A DNA stretch of 64,000 nucleotides, taken from Streptomyces spiramyceticus (GTDB lineage: Bacteria; Actinomycetota; Actinomycetes; Streptomycetales; Streptomycetaceae). The notes beneath the pieces were generated by a model. The model was given only the letters and a program-made list of their open reading frames with translations. It made no database searches and was not told the DNA's origin. A program made the position numbers and the translations under genes. Below are positions 50,918 through 60,795 of this stretch, piece after piece (the first letter of the stretch is position 1; each line of letters opens with the position of its first letter). The stretch lies in the NCBI RefSeq assembly GCF_028807635.1, contig NZ_JARBAX010000001.1, forward strand, positions 4,203,501-4,267,500, written 5' to 3'.

Positions 50918-51787
50918 GTGCCGACCGCGATAGCAGTCACCAGCGCCGACCTGGTGCTGCCGCCCACCGACCAGCAGACGCCGACGGCCGCCCTGCTCCA
51001 GGCCCCGGACGCTCAGCCGCTCGAAGCCGCGCTGCTCGACATGAACGTCATGCTGGAACGGCACGGCTACGTCGTCGCCCTCTACCCCGCGTCGATCCCG
51101 ACCGCGCACGAACGGCGCCTGCACACCATCCGCTCGGTCCTGGAGACCGACCGGCTGGCACTGCTGAAGCTGGATCTGCCGCCGCTGGGTGTGGCCGTAC
51201 TGGTGCGCCAGCTGCGGCAGTTGTCGATCTGCGACTTCAGTGCGGGTGTTGTCGCCTCGGCGGCGCGGCTGCTGTCGCACTACATCTACGCGGGCGGGCT
51301 GCTCAACTCGGTGACAAAGCTCGACCGGGTGCCGGTCAGCCTCAAGTCGCACGCGAAGTCGTGGGTGCCGGGAACGCAGTTCGGCGTACTGGCGAATCCG
51401 AATCCGCAGCTGATCAAGATCGGCAACGAGGGGAACGGCCTCAACGGCCCCGGCTTCGCCACACAACTTCTCGTAGGCAAAGGGACTTTGGTGTCCGACT
51501 GGGTCACTGGGACACTCGCTCCCGCGTGGCAGGTCCAAGGCGTACGGGAGACCGGGCTGCCCGCCGACTCCCCCCGCTGGTGGGGCACGTCGAAGATGAT
51601 CGAGTTCGCCGCCTTCCTGCCGGACATCTCCGTCCTCTACCAACTGGTCGCGTCGGTGCGGCGCGAGCAGTGCCACTGGTGCGGGATCGAACTCATAGGG
51701 GACCGCTGCGGTTTCTGCTCGGCCCCTCTCCCGCCGCCCGAGAACCGAACGCACGCGGTTGGTGTCTTGAACCAGGGGTCGCCCTAG
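50918..51787 (+). CDS. Cytoplasmic zinc-ribbon protein upstream of the Tad cluster
   Basis: A 289-residue protein, GTG 50918 preceded by GGGGAA (an earlier GTG at 50900 is possible). The N-terminal region is a helical/OB-like domain of unknown role. The C-terminus holds a zinc ribbon (CHWCGIELIGDRCGFCSA). It lies 90 bp before the cpaB-like gene on the same strand, so it may be an accessory of the pilus locus, but no similarity is recognised. Confidence 0.65.
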   Translation: MPTAIAVTSADLVLPPTDQQTPTAALLQAPDAQPLEAALLDMNVMLERHGYVVALYPASIPTAHERRLHTIRSVLETDRLALLKLDLPPLGVAVLVRQLRQLSICDFSAGVVASAARLLSHYIYAGGLLNSVTKLDRVPVSLKSHAKSWVPGTQFGVLANPNPQLIKIGNEGNGLNGPGFATQLLVGKGTLVSDWVTGTLAPAWQVQGVRETGLPADSPRWWGTSKMIEFAAFLPDISVLYQLVASVRREQCHWCGIELIGDRCGFCSAPLPPPENRTHAVGVLNQGSP

Positions 51788-51877
51788 CACCGCGCAGGGC
51801 ACCATCAACTCATGCACGCGCACCACCCCGCTCACTGTCCGTTGATCCGACGTTCCTGATCGAGGTAGCCCGCCCCC

Positions 51878-52585
51878 ATGAATTCACGTCAGCGCCGCGG
51901 CATCATCCTGCTGCTCCTCTCGGTTCTCTGCGCCCTCGGCGCGTTCGCCGGCGTGCTCTCGGTGATCAGCGATGTGAACTCCAAGGTGGGGCCGGAGGTC
52001 GCGGCGTACCGCCTCAAGACCGATGTGGCACCGTACAAACAGCTCGACGCCGGGCAGTTCGAGAAGATCGAAATGCCCAAGCGGTGGCTTTCGGCCAATG
52101 CCGTGACCGATATTTCCGAGGTACGGGGAAAGATCGCCGTCACGCAGCTCCAGAAGGGCTCGCTGCTCCAGAGCGACATGATCGTGAAGAAGCCCGAACT
52201 GGGCTCGGGCGAGCAGGAGATCGCGATCATGATCGATGCGGCAACCGGCGTGGCCGGAAAGATCAACCCGGGGTCGAGCGTGAACATCTACGCGACCTTC
52301 GAGGGTGACAACAAGGGTTCGCCGAACAAGTCCACAGTCATCGTCTCCGGTGCCCGCGTCCTCGACGTCGGCAAGATCACGGCGCTGGAGCCGGGCAGGA
52401 ACGAACGTAGCCGGAAGGCAACGGACGCGGTGCCGATCACCTTCGCTCTCAACACCCTCGACGCCCAGCGCGTGGCGTACGCGGAGTCATTCGCCGAGCA
52501 TGTGCGGCTCGCCCTCGTGGCCGACGGCAGCGACACCACCATTTCGCCGCGCGACCGTGAGTACACCCTCGACGGGGACAAGTGA
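51878..52585 (+). CDS. CpaB/RcpC-type SAF-domain pilus assembly protein
   Basis: A 235-residue protein with one N-terminal membrane helix (GIILLLLSVLCALGAFAGVL) and a SAF/CpaB-like beta domain with TQLQKGSLLQSDMIVKKPEL and AIMIDAATGVAGKINPGSS. Such proteins help stabilise the pilus channel in Tad systems. Start ATG 51878. It is followed 10 nt later by the TadZ-TadE fusion gene. Confidence 0.88.
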   Translation: MNSRQRRGIILLLLSVLCALGAFAGVLSVISDVNSKVGPEVAAYRLKTDVAPYKQLDAGQFEKIEMPKRWLSANAVTDISEVRGKIAVTQLQKGSLLQSDMIVKKPELGSGEQEIAIMIDAATGVAGKINPGSSVNIYATFEGDNKGSPNKSTVIVSGARVLDVGKITALEPGRNERSRKATDAVPITFALNTLDAQRVAYAESFAEHVRLALVADGSDTTISPRDREYTLDGDK

Positions 52586-52595
52586 GGACCGGCGT

Positions 52596-54215
52596 ATGAC
52601 GACTCGTATCCTCCCGGCGGTCGGCGACCCGGACGCCGCCCGCGCCATCACCACCCTCCTCAGCCAGCTCCCGGACGCGGAGCCGGCCGCGCCCGTCACC
52701 GACTCGACGTCGCTGCTCGACACTCTCGCCCGGCTCGCCGGCGAAGCGCTCGACGAGCTGCCCGAGGTGGTCCTGGTCCACGAGCGGATTGGTCCGGTAC
52801 CCGCGCTGGAGCTGATCAGGGAGGTGTCTCTTCGCTTCCCGGCAGTCGGTGTCGTGCTGATCACCACCGACGCGGGGCCGGGTCTCTACACGGCCGCCAT
52901 GGACTCGGGTGCACGCGGCCTTGTCGGGTTCCCGCTCGGTTACGAGGAGTTGGCGGCCCGTGTGCAGGGTGCCGCCTCCTGGTCCACGGGCGTACGCCGC
53001 CACCTCGGCACCGGCACGGACGTCTTCACCGGCCCGGGCGGCACAGTGGTCACAGTCACGGGCGCGAAGGGCGGCACAGGAGCCACGGTCGCCGCCGTGC
53101 AACTGGCCCTGGCGGCCAAGGCGTCGGGACGGACCGTCGCTCTTGTCGACCTGGACCTTCAGTCCGGTGACGTGGCGTCGTATCTCGATGTGCAGTTCCG
53201 GCGCTCCATCGTCGACCTGGCGGGAATCTCCGACATCTCGCCGCGCGTCCTCCAGGACGCGGTCTTCACCCACCCCACGGGCCTCGGCCTGCTGCTCGCA
53301 CCGAACGAGGGCGAGCGCGGCGAGGAGGTCACCGACCGGGTGGCTCGGCAGGTGGTGAGCGCGCTGCGCAACCGCTACGAGGTCGTGATCGTCGACTGCG
53401 GAACCCAGATGAACAGCGCGAACGCGGCGGCCGTCGAGATGGCCGACCAGGCGGTGCTCGTCGTCACGCCGGACGTGGTGGCGGTACGGGCGGCCAAACG
53501 CATGGTGCGGATGTGGGACCGCCTCCAGATCCGCAAGGCGGAGGAGACGATCACCGTCGTCAACCGCCACACCCGCAACACGGAGATCCAGCCGCCGCTG
53601 GTGGAACGGATCACGGGCACGAAGGTCGCGAGCGTTGCGGTTCCGTCCAACTTCAAGGAACTCCAGTCGGCCACGGACGCCGGCCGCATGCAGGACCTGG
53701 ACAGCCGGAGCACGGTCAAGCAAGCACTCTGGGCACTCGCAGGGGAGCTGGGACTGGTGAAAACGGCGGAGGGAGCGGGAGGCAAGAGCGGCGGAAGGCT
53801 CAAGAGCGACCGCGGTGCGATCGGATTCCGCGGCAAGGGCAAGGACCGCGGGGCGGCCACGGTGGAGCTCGCCGGCATGGCCCCGCTGATCATCTTCGTG
53901 ATGGTCGCGATGTGGCAGGCCGTGCTGTTCGGCTACACGTTCTCGCTGACGGGCAACGCGGCCGACGAGGGCGCGCGGGCGGCGACGGCAGCGGCGACGA
54001 GCGGTAACGACGAACAAGGGGCGTGCGAGGCCGCGGCACGCGACCACCTGCCCTCCTCATGGCAGGGCGAAGCGCACATCAGCTGCGTGCCGGAGGGCAA
54101 CCTGTGGCAGGCCAGCGTCCGCCTCAGCACCCCCATCCTCTTCCCCGGGGCCGGCAGCTTCCCGTGGACCGTCTCCGGCAGCGCGGGCGCTGCCCTGGAG
54201 GGAGGACCGGAATGA
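52596..54215 (+). CDS. TadZ/CpaE ATPase fused to a TadE-type pseudopilin domain
   Basis: A 539-residue protein. Residues 1-130 resemble an inactive receiver domain, 140-390 the MinD-like ATPase with TVTGAKGGTGATVAAVQLAL (deviant Walker A) and VVIVDCGTQMNSANA. From about residue 419 a TadE-type segment starts, KDRGAATVELAGMAPLI, with a membrane helix and a Cys-bearing extracytoplasmic tail. A GTG at 53757 with GGGGAG upstream may serve as a separate internal start. The stop overlaps the next gene (ATGA). Confidence 0.85.
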   Translation: MTTRILPAVGDPDAARAITTLLSQLPDAEPAAPVTDSTSLLDTLARLAGEALDELPEVVLVHERIGPVPALELIREVSLRFPAVGVVLITTDAGPGLYTAAMDSGARGLVGFPLGYEELAARVQGAASWSTGVRRHLGTGTDVFTGPGGTVVTVTGAKGGTGATVAAVQLALAAKASGRTVALVDLDLQSGDVASYLDVQFRRSIVDLAGISDISPRVLQDAVFTHPTGLGLLLAPNEGERGEEVTDRVARQVVSALRNRYEVVIVDCGTQMNSANAAAVEMADQAVLVVTPDVVAVRAAKRMVRMWDRLQIRKAEETITVVNRHTRNTEIQPPLVERITGTKVASVAVPSNFKELQSATDAGRMQDLDSRSTVKQALWALAGELGLVKTAEGAGGKSGGRLKSDRGAIGFRGKGKDRGAATVELAGMAPLIIFVMVAMWQAVLFGYTFSLTGNAADEGARAATAAATSGNDEQGACEAAARDHLPSSWQGEAHISCVPEGNLWQASVRLSTPILFPGAGSFPWTVSGSAGAALEGGPE

Positions 54216-54589
54216 GAATTCTGAAGCGTCGGACCATGGGCCGGGACCGCGACAGGGGCGCAGCCATCCTGGAGTTCGCGGGGTTCCTGCCCATCCTGCT
54301 GCTCGTCGCCATGGCCGGTATCCAGCTCGGCATCATCGGTTACGCCGCCTCCCAGGCGGGCACCGCCGCGCGGGCGGCCGCCCGTACGGAGTCGCAGGAG
54401 GACTTGCGGGGCCAGGGCCGGGCGACCGGTCTTGCGGCGATGAGCGACTGGCTGGCCGACGGGACCGTGATCGACGTCGGCGGCACCGACACCGTCACCG
54501 CGACCGCCAGCGTGTCGATCCCCTCGGTCGTGCCCGGCATCAAGGACTTCGGCAAGGCGGTCAAGGAGGTGACGATGCCGGCCGACTAG
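54212..54589 (+). CDS. TadE-family pseudopilin
   Basis: A 125-residue protein from an ATG overlapping the previous stop. The segment DRDRGAAILEFAGFLPILLL is a pseudopilin-type leader and helix, with the predicted processing site after Gly and Glu at position +5. The periplasmic-equivalent part is beta-rich. TadE proteins form a minor-pilin complex with TadF/TadG. No prepilin peptidase gene lies in this window. Confidence 0.85.
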   Translation: MRILKRRTMGRDRDRGAAILEFAGFLPILLLVAMAGIQLGIIGYAASQAGTAARAAARTESQEDLRGQGRATGLAAMSDWLADGTVIDVGGTDTVTATASVSIPSVVPGIKDFGKAVKEVTMPAD

Positions 54590-54648
54590 GGCGGGCTCCC
54601 TGGTCGGCCCCACGCACAACAGATCAACCCGAGCGAGGAGTTACGTAC

Positions 54649-55986
54649 ATGAGTCTGCGGGCACGCATCACCGCCCCCGACGAGCACGTGGGCGGACGGG
54701 AGGACGGCCACCTGGTCGCCACCTACCGGACCAAGCTGCTCGAGGAGATCGACCTCGCGGAGATGTCCTCGCTCGCGGCGGGGGAGCGGCGGGCCCGGCT
54801 GGAGCGCGTACTTGCCCACATCATCAGCCGAGAGGGCCCGGTCCTCTCCACTGCCGAGCGCTCCCAGCTCATCCGCCGTGTAGTCGACGAAGCGCTCGGA
54901 CTCGGCGTACTCGAACCGCTCCTCGAAGACGCCTCCATCACCGAAATCATGGTGAACGGCCCCGACTCGATCTTCGTCGAGCGAGCCGGCCGGGTCGAGC
55001 AGCTCCCGATGCGATTCGCGTCCAACGAGCAGCTCATGCAGACCATCGAGCGCATCGTCTCGACCGTCAACCGCCGCGTCGACGAGTCGAATCCGATGGT
55101 CGACGCCCGTCTGCCGTCCGGCGAGCGCGTCAACGTCATCATCCCGCCGTTGTCCCTGACCGGCCCCACGCTCACGATCCGCCGGTTCCCGCGTGCTTAC
55201 CGGCTCCAGGAACTGATCAGCCTCGGGACGCTCGACGAGCAGATGCTGATGCTGCTGTCGGCGCTTGTGCGGGCCCGCTTCAACGTCATCGTCTCCGGCG
55301 GTACCGGCTCCGGCAAGACCACGCTCCTGAACGCCCTGTCCGGCCTCATCCCGGACCACGAGCGCATCATCACCGTCGAGGACGCCGCTGAACTCCAGCT
55401 CCAGCAGGCCCACGTGATCCGGCTGGAGACCCGGCCGCCCAATGTCGAGGGCAAGGGCCAGATCACCATCCGGGATCTCGTACGCAACTCCCTGCGTATG
55501 CGCCCCGACCGCATCATCGTCGGCGAGGTCCGCGGCGGCGAGACGCTTGACATGCTCCAGGCAATGTCGACCGGCCACGACGGCTCCCTCGCCACTGTCC
55601 ACTCCAACAGCGCCGAGGACGCGCTGATGCGCCTGCAGACCCTCGGCTCCATGTCGGAGGTCGAGATCCCCTTCGAGGCGCTCAAGGACCAGATCAACAG
55701 TGCCATCGACGTCATCGTCCAGCTGTCCCGGATGGCCGACGGCTCCCGCAAGATCAGCGAGATCGCGATTCTGGTGTCCCACGGCCGCGAACAGTTCCAG
55801 ATCGCCACCGTCTCGCGCTTCCTCGCCCAGCCGATGAGCGCGGACCGCATCGTCCACGGCCGGTTCGAACACCTCGCACTGCCCCGCCGCATCGCGGACC
55901 GGCTCCACCTCGCGAACGAGTCGATACCGCCCGCCTTCGGCGTGACGGAAGACCGCGACCCCTTCTACACCCGAGAGGCCCTGTAG
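54649..55986 (+). CDS. tadA: TadA/CpaF secretion ATPase
   Basis: A 445-residue hexameric ATPase of the type II/IV secretion family that powers Flp pilus assembly. Walker A is [16 protein letters not shown], the Asp box and Walker B are VEDAAELQL and [15 protein letters not shown], and [17 protein letters not shown] is the His box. ATG 54649 follows GAGGAG. It is 59 bp after tadE and 8 bp before tadB. Confidence 0.96.
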   Translation: MSLRARITAPDEHVGGREDGHLVATYRTKLLEEIDLAEMSSLAAGERRARLERVLAHIISREGPVLSTAERSQLIRRVVDEALGLGVLEPLLEDASITEIMVNGPDSIFVERAGRVEQLPMRFASNEQLMQTIERIVSTVNRRVDESNPMVDARLPSGERVNVIIPPLSLTGPTLTIRRFPRAYRLQELISLGTLDEQMLMLLSALVRARFNVIVSGGTGSGKTTLLNALSGLIPDHERIITVEDAAELQLQQAHVIRLETRPPNVEGKGQITIRDLVRNSLRMRPDRIIVGEVRGGETLDMLQAMSTGHDGSLATVHSNSAEDALMRLQTLGSMSEVEIPFEALKDQINSAIDVIVQLSRMADGSRKISEIAILVSHGREQFQIATVSRFLAQPMSADRIVHGRFEHLALPRRIADRLHLANESIPPAFGVTEDRDPFYTREAL

Positions 55987-55994
55987 GTACGCCA

Positions 55995-56930
55995 ATGAAC
56001 AGTCCCGCAATGCTGGCGATCGGCAGCACGCTGCTCTGCGGCGTCCTGGGCGTCGCCGGACTCCACACCTACGTCTCGGGCAAGGCCCAGCGCGCCGCTC
56101 TCGTCGAACGCCTGGCCGTCACGGGCTCGCACACGACGGGCCGCCAGCGGCGCTTCCGGGAAGTCGACCGTCGGCTGAGGAAGACGACGCTCGGCAGGAA
56201 GATCCACCTGCGGCTGTCCGCCACAGGCCTCGATCTGACCGCCGGTGAGTTCTTTGTCTATGTGCTGGTGGGGGTGGCCGCCCTCTGGCTGATCGCCTCC
56301 TCGGTGCTGGCGCCCTTCTTCGGCCCCGTCGCAGGTCTTGTCGCCGTCTGGGGAGGCAGTGCCTTCCTCAACTGGCAGCGCCAGAAGCGCATCGAGGCCT
56401 TCATCAACCAGCTTCCCGACCTGTCCCGGATCCTGGCCAATGCGACAGCGGCCGGACTCGCGCTCCGTACCGCACTGGGCATGGCGGCCGAGGAGCTGGA
56501 AGCTCCGGCGGGCGAGGAACTGGCGGGCGTCGCGAATCAGTTGGCCGTCGGCCGGTCCATCGATGACGCGCTCGGAGAGCTGGCCGAACGTCTGCCGTCA
56601 CGTGAACTGGTAGTCCTCGTCACGACCCTCGTGCTCTCGAACCGTGCAGGCGGCACGGTCGTCGGATCCCTCCGGAACCTCACCGAGACCCTGGAGGAGC
56701 GCAAGGAAACGCGGCGCGAGGTCCGCACCATGCTCTCCGAGGTCAACGCCACCGCGTACACGATCCCGCTTCTCGGCCTCGGCGCAATGATCATGCTCAA
56801 CTCCGTCACGCCGGGCTCCATGGCCCGAATGACCAGCAACCCGGTCGGGCAGATCATCGTGATCGTGGCCATAGGGCTCTACGCGCTCGGCTTCATAGTG
56901 ATGCGCCGCCTCGGCAAGATCGACGTCTGA
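55995..56930 (+). CDS. tadB: TadB inner-membrane pilus assembly protein
   Basis: A 311-residue membrane protein of the GspF/TadB family. Helices surround a T2SF domain: QLPDLSRILANATAAGLALR and LPSRELVVLVTTLVLSNRAG are typical. The N-terminal helix and three C-terminal helices give an odd topology typical for TadB. TadB and TadC form the membrane platform that the TadA ATPase drives. It starts 8 nt after tadA. Confidence 0.94.
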   Translation: MNSPAMLAIGSTLLCGVLGVAGLHTYVSGKAQRAALVERLAVTGSHTTGRQRRFREVDRRLRKTTLGRKIHLRLSATGLDLTAGEFFVYVLVGVAALWLIASSVLAPFFGPVAGLVAVWGGSAFLNWQRQKRIEAFINQLPDLSRILANATAAGLALRTALGMAAEELEAPAGEELAGVANQLAVGRSIDDALGELAERLPSRELVVLVTTLVLSNRAGGTVVGSLRNLTETLEERKETRREVRTMLSEVNATAYTIPLLGLGAMIMLNSVTPGSMARMTSNPVGQIIVIVAIGLYALGFIVMRRLGKIDV

Positions 56931-56985
56931 ACCGCGCGTACGACCCGAAACAGCCTGCAACGGCCTGAAACAGGAGGTACCCGGC

Positions 56986-57873
56986 ATGGGACTGCTTCTC
57001 GCACTGGTGGTCGGCCTGAGCGTCGCGGGCGTCTTCCAGGGCATCAAGATGTACCGCGCCGAAGCCAAGATCCCCGGGGACCTGGCCGTCGCACTGGAGA
57101 TCGGCGCATCGCGCGTCTCGGGAACGGAATCCGCGATCGACCGCCTCGGTATGCGCTTCGCCCCGGGCGTGCTCCGCATCATGGGGCCGAAGCTCGTCGA
57201 CAAGAAGCGACGCAAGATCGACATGGCGGGAAACCCCGGCGGCCTGACCGTCGATCGCTACGCCGCCCGCAGAGCTGTGTACGGGCTCTTCGGCGGACTC
57301 TCGGCCTTTGTTCTCCTGCTGAAAGATCTGCCGCTCTTCGGGGTCTTCTGCATCGCGTACGGGTGGTTCGCCGCAGACGTCACCATCTGGCAGGCCATCC
57401 GTGAACGCAAGGATGTCATCGAGCGGACCCTGCCCGACTTCCTCGACGTCCTCGCCGTCGTCGTCAGCGCGGGACTCGGCTTCCGACAGGCACTCGACCG
57501 CGTATCGGAGAAGTACGAAGGGCCCTGGGCCGACGAACTGCGCATCACCCTGCGGCAGATGGACATGGGCGTGAGCCGTCGCCAGGCATTCGACGAACTG
57601 CGCAGGCGCAATGAATCCGAACAGGTCTCCCAGTTCGTGACGGCTCTCCAGCAGGGTGAGGAACTCGGCGCACCGATCGCCGACACACTGATTCAGATCG
57701 CCAACGACATGCGGCGCACGGATGCGCAGAACTCCCGGCGCCGAGCGGCCAAAGCGATCCCGAAGACAACGGTCGTCACCCTCGCCTTCATGGTCCCGGC
57801 CACGCTGCTCCTCATCGTGACCAACATGTTCCTGGGGTCGGAAACCGACTTCGGCTCGGTCTTCGGCGGCTGA
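56986..57873 (+). CDS. tadC: TadC inner-membrane pilus assembly protein
   Basis: A 295-residue membrane protein, second GspF-like platform component. The T2SF block is TLPDFLDVLAVVVSAGLGFR and QFVTALQQGEELGAPIADTL. The N-terminal helix (LLLALVVGLSVAGVFQG) and C-terminal helix (TLAFMVPATLLLIVTNMFLG) flank it. An AGGAGG site precedes ATG 56986. It ends 5 nt before the histidine kinase gene. Confidence 0.94.
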   Translation: MGLLLALVVGLSVAGVFQGIKMYRAEAKIPGDLAVALEIGASRVSGTESAIDRLGMRFAPGVLRIMGPKLVDKKRRKIDMAGNPGGLTVDRYAARRAVYGLFGGLSAFVLLLKDLPLFGVFCIAYGWFAADVTIWQAIRERKDVIERTLPDFLDVLAVVVSAGLGFRQALDRVSEKYEGPWADELRITLRQMDMGVSRRQAFDELRRRNESEQVSQFVTALQQGEELGAPIADTLIQIANDMRRTDAQNSRRRAAKAIPKTTVVTLAFMVPATLLLIVTNMFLGSETDFGSVFGG

Positions 57874-57878
57874 CGGCG

Positions 57879-59231
57879 ATGGCGCTTCCGACGATCCGCC
57901 TCAGGGGCGGGATGCTCCAGGGCGGCATGGCCGCTCCGGAAATGCCTGCCGCATCCGCTCTTGCGGACGACGTACCCGCCCCCAGCATTCCGATCCAGAT
58001 CAACGCCCTCCAGGCGCTGTGCCGGCAGGTCTTCGGCTTCCGGCTCGCCATGATCGCGCTGGGTGCGCCCTTCGCGCTCGCCAGGGCCGGGGGACAGTTC
58101 GGCGGGTGGCTGGTCGGTGCGGCCGTGGTGTTCAGCTTCGTCGGCTCGTACGCGATGCTCAGGGACTGGGAGGTGTTCGGCCCCCTGCTCATCAAGTACC
58201 GCTCACTGATGGGTGTCGACCTGGTCTTCGGCTCTGTCCTGCTGCTGACGGCTTCGCCCGATTCCGCCCTCGGTTATGCGACGGTGTGCACACCGCTCCT
58301 CGCGGGCCTGCTGTACGGCTGGCGGGGCGCGGGCATCTTCGCCGCGATCCAGATCCTGCTGCTGGCTGCGGCCTACTCGGCATGGGCGGAACGCATGGCG
58401 AGCCCGGCCAGCACGCTCCTGATCAGCGGCTTCTGCGTGGCGGCAGGAATCATCGGCGTAACCCTGCGCAATCTGATGTTCCGCTTCGGCACAGCCACCC
58501 AGGCCCTCTCCGAAGCCAATGCCCGGCTCGCGGTCACCGACGCCGTGGAAGGCGAGCGTGCGCGCCTTGCCCGGGAGATGCACGATTCGGTCGCGAAGAC
58601 GCTGCATGGCGTCGCGATGGCCGCCGACAGCCTCGCCCAGTCCGCCGACCGCATGGACCCACTCACCGTCAAGCACCAGGCGGGCATGGTCGCGCGCTCG
58701 GCGCGGCGGGCAGCGGCCGAATCCCGGGAGATCCTCTCCGACCTGCGCAGACAGGCGAACTACGAGGGCGGGGGAGTGGCGGTCGCCGACGAACTGGCCG
58801 CTCGCCTGGCCGACTTGGGCCGACGGACCGGCATCAGCACGGCCTTCCACCCTCTTGGCGGCGGACCTGTACCGACGGTTCCGCACGCGGTCGCGCGCCA
58901 CCTCCTGACGATCGCCACGGAAGCCATGGAGAACAGCCACCGCCACGCCCACGCCTCGCGCGTCACGCTGGAACTCGGCCTGGTCGGCGGGGTTTTGCGT
59001 ATCAGCGTCCTCGACGACGGCCGTGGCCTGCCCGTCGGCATCAGCCTTGACGACCTCCGCAAGGCGGGTCACTTCGGACTGGTGGGGATGGTCGAGCGCG
59101 CTGCTGGAATCGGCGCCCGCATCTGCATCGGCCGCGGACGCAGCGCGGGCGGCACGGAGGTACGTCTCGAACTTCCGGTAGCGGCGTTCGCCCCGGCGGG
59201 CGTCGTCACCTCGTCACCGCTCCTCAACTGA
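57879..59231 (+). CDS. NarL-type sensor histidine kinase
   Basis: A 450-residue membrane kinase. About five helices (residues 50-200) form the sensor, followed by a HisKA_3 box (LAREMHDSVAKTLHGVAMAA, phospho-acceptor His) and HATPase with ATEAMENSHRHAHASRVTLE and LDDGRGLP. It is coupled to tadC and to the response regulator. It probably controls pilus or differentiation genes; the signal is unknown. The start ATG 57879 has no strong ribosome site, so translation may be coupled. Confidence 0.92.
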   Translation: MALPTIRLRGGMLQGGMAAPEMPAASALADDVPAPSIPIQINALQALCRQVFGFRLAMIALGAPFALARAGGQFGGWLVGAAVVFSFVGSYAMLRDWEVFGPLLIKYRSLMGVDLVFGSVLLLTASPDSALGYATVCTPLLAGLLYGWRGAGIFAAIQILLLAAAYSAWAERMASPASTLLISGFCVAAGIIGVTLRNLMFRFGTATQALSEANARLAVTDAVEGERARLAREMHDSVAKTLHGVAMAADSLAQSADRMDPLTVKHQAGMVARSARRAAAESREILSDLRRQANYEGGGVAVADELAARLADLGRRTGISTAFHPLGGGPVPTVPHAVARHLLTIATEAMENSHRHAHASRVTLELGLVGGVLRISVLDDGRGLPVGISLDDLRKAGHFGLVGMVERAAGIGARICIGRGRSAGGTEVRLELPVAAFAPAGVVTSSPLLN

Positions 59232-59296
59232 CCCACAACAACCCATCGACCGTCCACTGTCCACCGTCCCCCCCACTCCCGAGAGGAGGCCGCACC

Positions 59297-60412
59297 ATGC
59301 CGGACGAAAGCTCGTACAGCTCCGGGCCCAACCAGTCCGTGTCGTCCCCGTCGCACGTGTCCCAGCACACGTCGTCGCACACGATCGAACCCCGCTCGGA
59401 ACACACCCCCGCCGGGGTCCGCGTTCCCCCGCCGGCGGCGGCATTCCCCGATCCGTCCCCCAACGCTTCCCCCACCCCTTCCCTCACCCCCTCCCTCGAC
59501 CCCTTCGGTCCGCCGAGTGTCCTGCGTGTCGTCATCGCGGACGACAACCCGGTCGTACGAGCAGGCCTCACCGTCCTGCTCGGCGGCCGCGAGGACGTCG
59601 AGGTCGTCGCGGAGGCGGCCGACGGCCGCGAGGCGCTGGCCGCCGCACAGCAGACCCGGCCGGACGTTGTCCTGCTGGACATACGCATGCCCGGCGTCGA
59701 CGGCATCTCCGCTCTGCCGTACCTGGTCCAGGTGGCGCCGGTGATGATGCTGACGTACAGCCGCGAGAGCGAGATCGTGCGCGAGGCGCTGCGGCTGGGC
59801 GCGGGCGGCTACTTGGTGCACGGCGAGTTCACCGCCGATCAACTGGTGGGCGCCGTACGCGACATCAAGGAGGGCCGCGCCCACTTCACGACCTCGGCGC
59901 AGAATGCCTTGCTGGCCCATATGCGGGGCGGTGGCGCGGGGGCGGCGGGGGCAGGGCCGGAGCTGCCGGAGGGGCTCGGCACGGTGTACGCGACGGGCGT
60001 CCCGTACACCGGCGCGGGCACGAGCCGGATCCCTGGCCACTCGGCGGCCCACGATGCGACTGCACACGCTGCGCGGGAGGCCAACAGTGGGCCAGATGTC
60101 TCGGATTCGGCGCGACTCCCGGAAAACCCTTCGCAGATGCAATCGGGCATGGCACAGTATTCAACAGACCGGTCGCGGTCCCAGCGGTCGCACAACTTAC
60201 AGGATTTCGGGCTGAGTTCGAGGGAGGTGGAGGTCATGGATCTCATCGCATCAGGCATGAGCAACCAGCAGATCGCCGCCACCTGCTTCATCAGCGAGAA
60301 GACCGTCAAGAACCACATCAACCGCATCTTCGCGAAACTTCACAGCGCGAGCAGGAGCGAAGCGATCGCGCTGTGGCTGGGCTCGGCGAGGGGGACGACC
60401 GGTCATGGCTGA
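59297..60412 (+). CDS. LuxR-family response regulator with a long N-terminal extension
   Basis: A 371-residue protein. A disordered Ser/Pro-rich stretch (about 1-75) precedes the receiver (VIADDNPVVRAGLTVLLGG, VVLLDIRMPGVDGI with phospho-Asp). A second disordered part follows, then the C-terminal helix-turn-helix (LSSREVEVMDLIASGMSNQQ, ISEKTVKNHINRIFAKL). The preceding GAGGAGG supports ATG 59297. It lies next to its kinase and before the Flp pilin, an arrangement typical of Streptomyces tad loci. Confidence 0.92.
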   Translation: MPDESSYSSGPNQSVSSPSHVSQHTSSHTIEPRSEHTPAGVRVPPPAAAFPDPSPNASPTPSLTPSLDPFGPPSVLRVVIADDNPVVRAGLTVLLGGREDVEVVAEAADGREALAAAQQTRPDVVLLDIRMPGVDGISALPYLVQVAPVMMLTYSRESEIVREALRLGAGGYLVHGEFTADQLVGAVRDIKEGRAHFTTSAQNALLAHMRGGGAGAAGAGPELPEGLGTVYATGVPYTGAGTSRIPGHSAAHDATAHAAREANSGPDVSDSARLPENPSQMQSGMAQYSTDRSRSQRSHNLQDFGLSSREVEVMDLIASGMSNQQIAATCFISEKTVKNHINRIFAKLHSASRSEAIALWLGSARGTTGHG

Positions 60413-60558
60413 GGTCGAGACTGAGCTGCGAGTGGTCCGGGCCCAACGCGGGTTTTGGGCCCAGGGTTGGGCCCACGGACCCTCTGACGGGACGCCTGTC
60501 CCGACGTACGTTTCTCGTGTCGAAAGCGGAGAGACGTACGAACTCGGAGGGGTACCCC

Positions 60559-60795
60559 ATGTCGAAGGACATCACGCTCAAGACCGCCACGAAGGCCCAG
60601 CTCGCGTTCAGCAACTGGCGGAACACGGTTGTGGCCCGCATGCAGAAGCGTGCGGACGAGGGCGCGAGCGTCGTGGAGTACGCCGGCCTGGTCGTCGTGA
60701 TCGCGCTGATCGTGGTGGCGGTACGGGAGCTCGACCTGGACGACACGATCTCGGAGGCCATCAGCGACGCGGTGGACGACATCACCGACAACTGA
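60559..60795 (+). CDS. flp: Flp-type pilin
   Basis: A 78-residue prepilin. The processing site is ADEG|ASVVEYAGLVVV with Glu at +5 and Tyr at +6, the signature of Flp pilins, followed by a hydrophobic helix (IALIVVAV) and an acidic end (DDTISEAISDAVDDITDN). It is the major subunit candidate of the Tad pilus. A GGAGG site precedes ATG 60559. Its stop overlaps the next gene (TGATG). Confidence 0.93.
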   Translation: MSKDITLKTATKAQLAFSNWRNTVVARMQKRADEGASVVEYAGLVVVIALIVVAVRELDLDDTISEAISDAVDDITDN

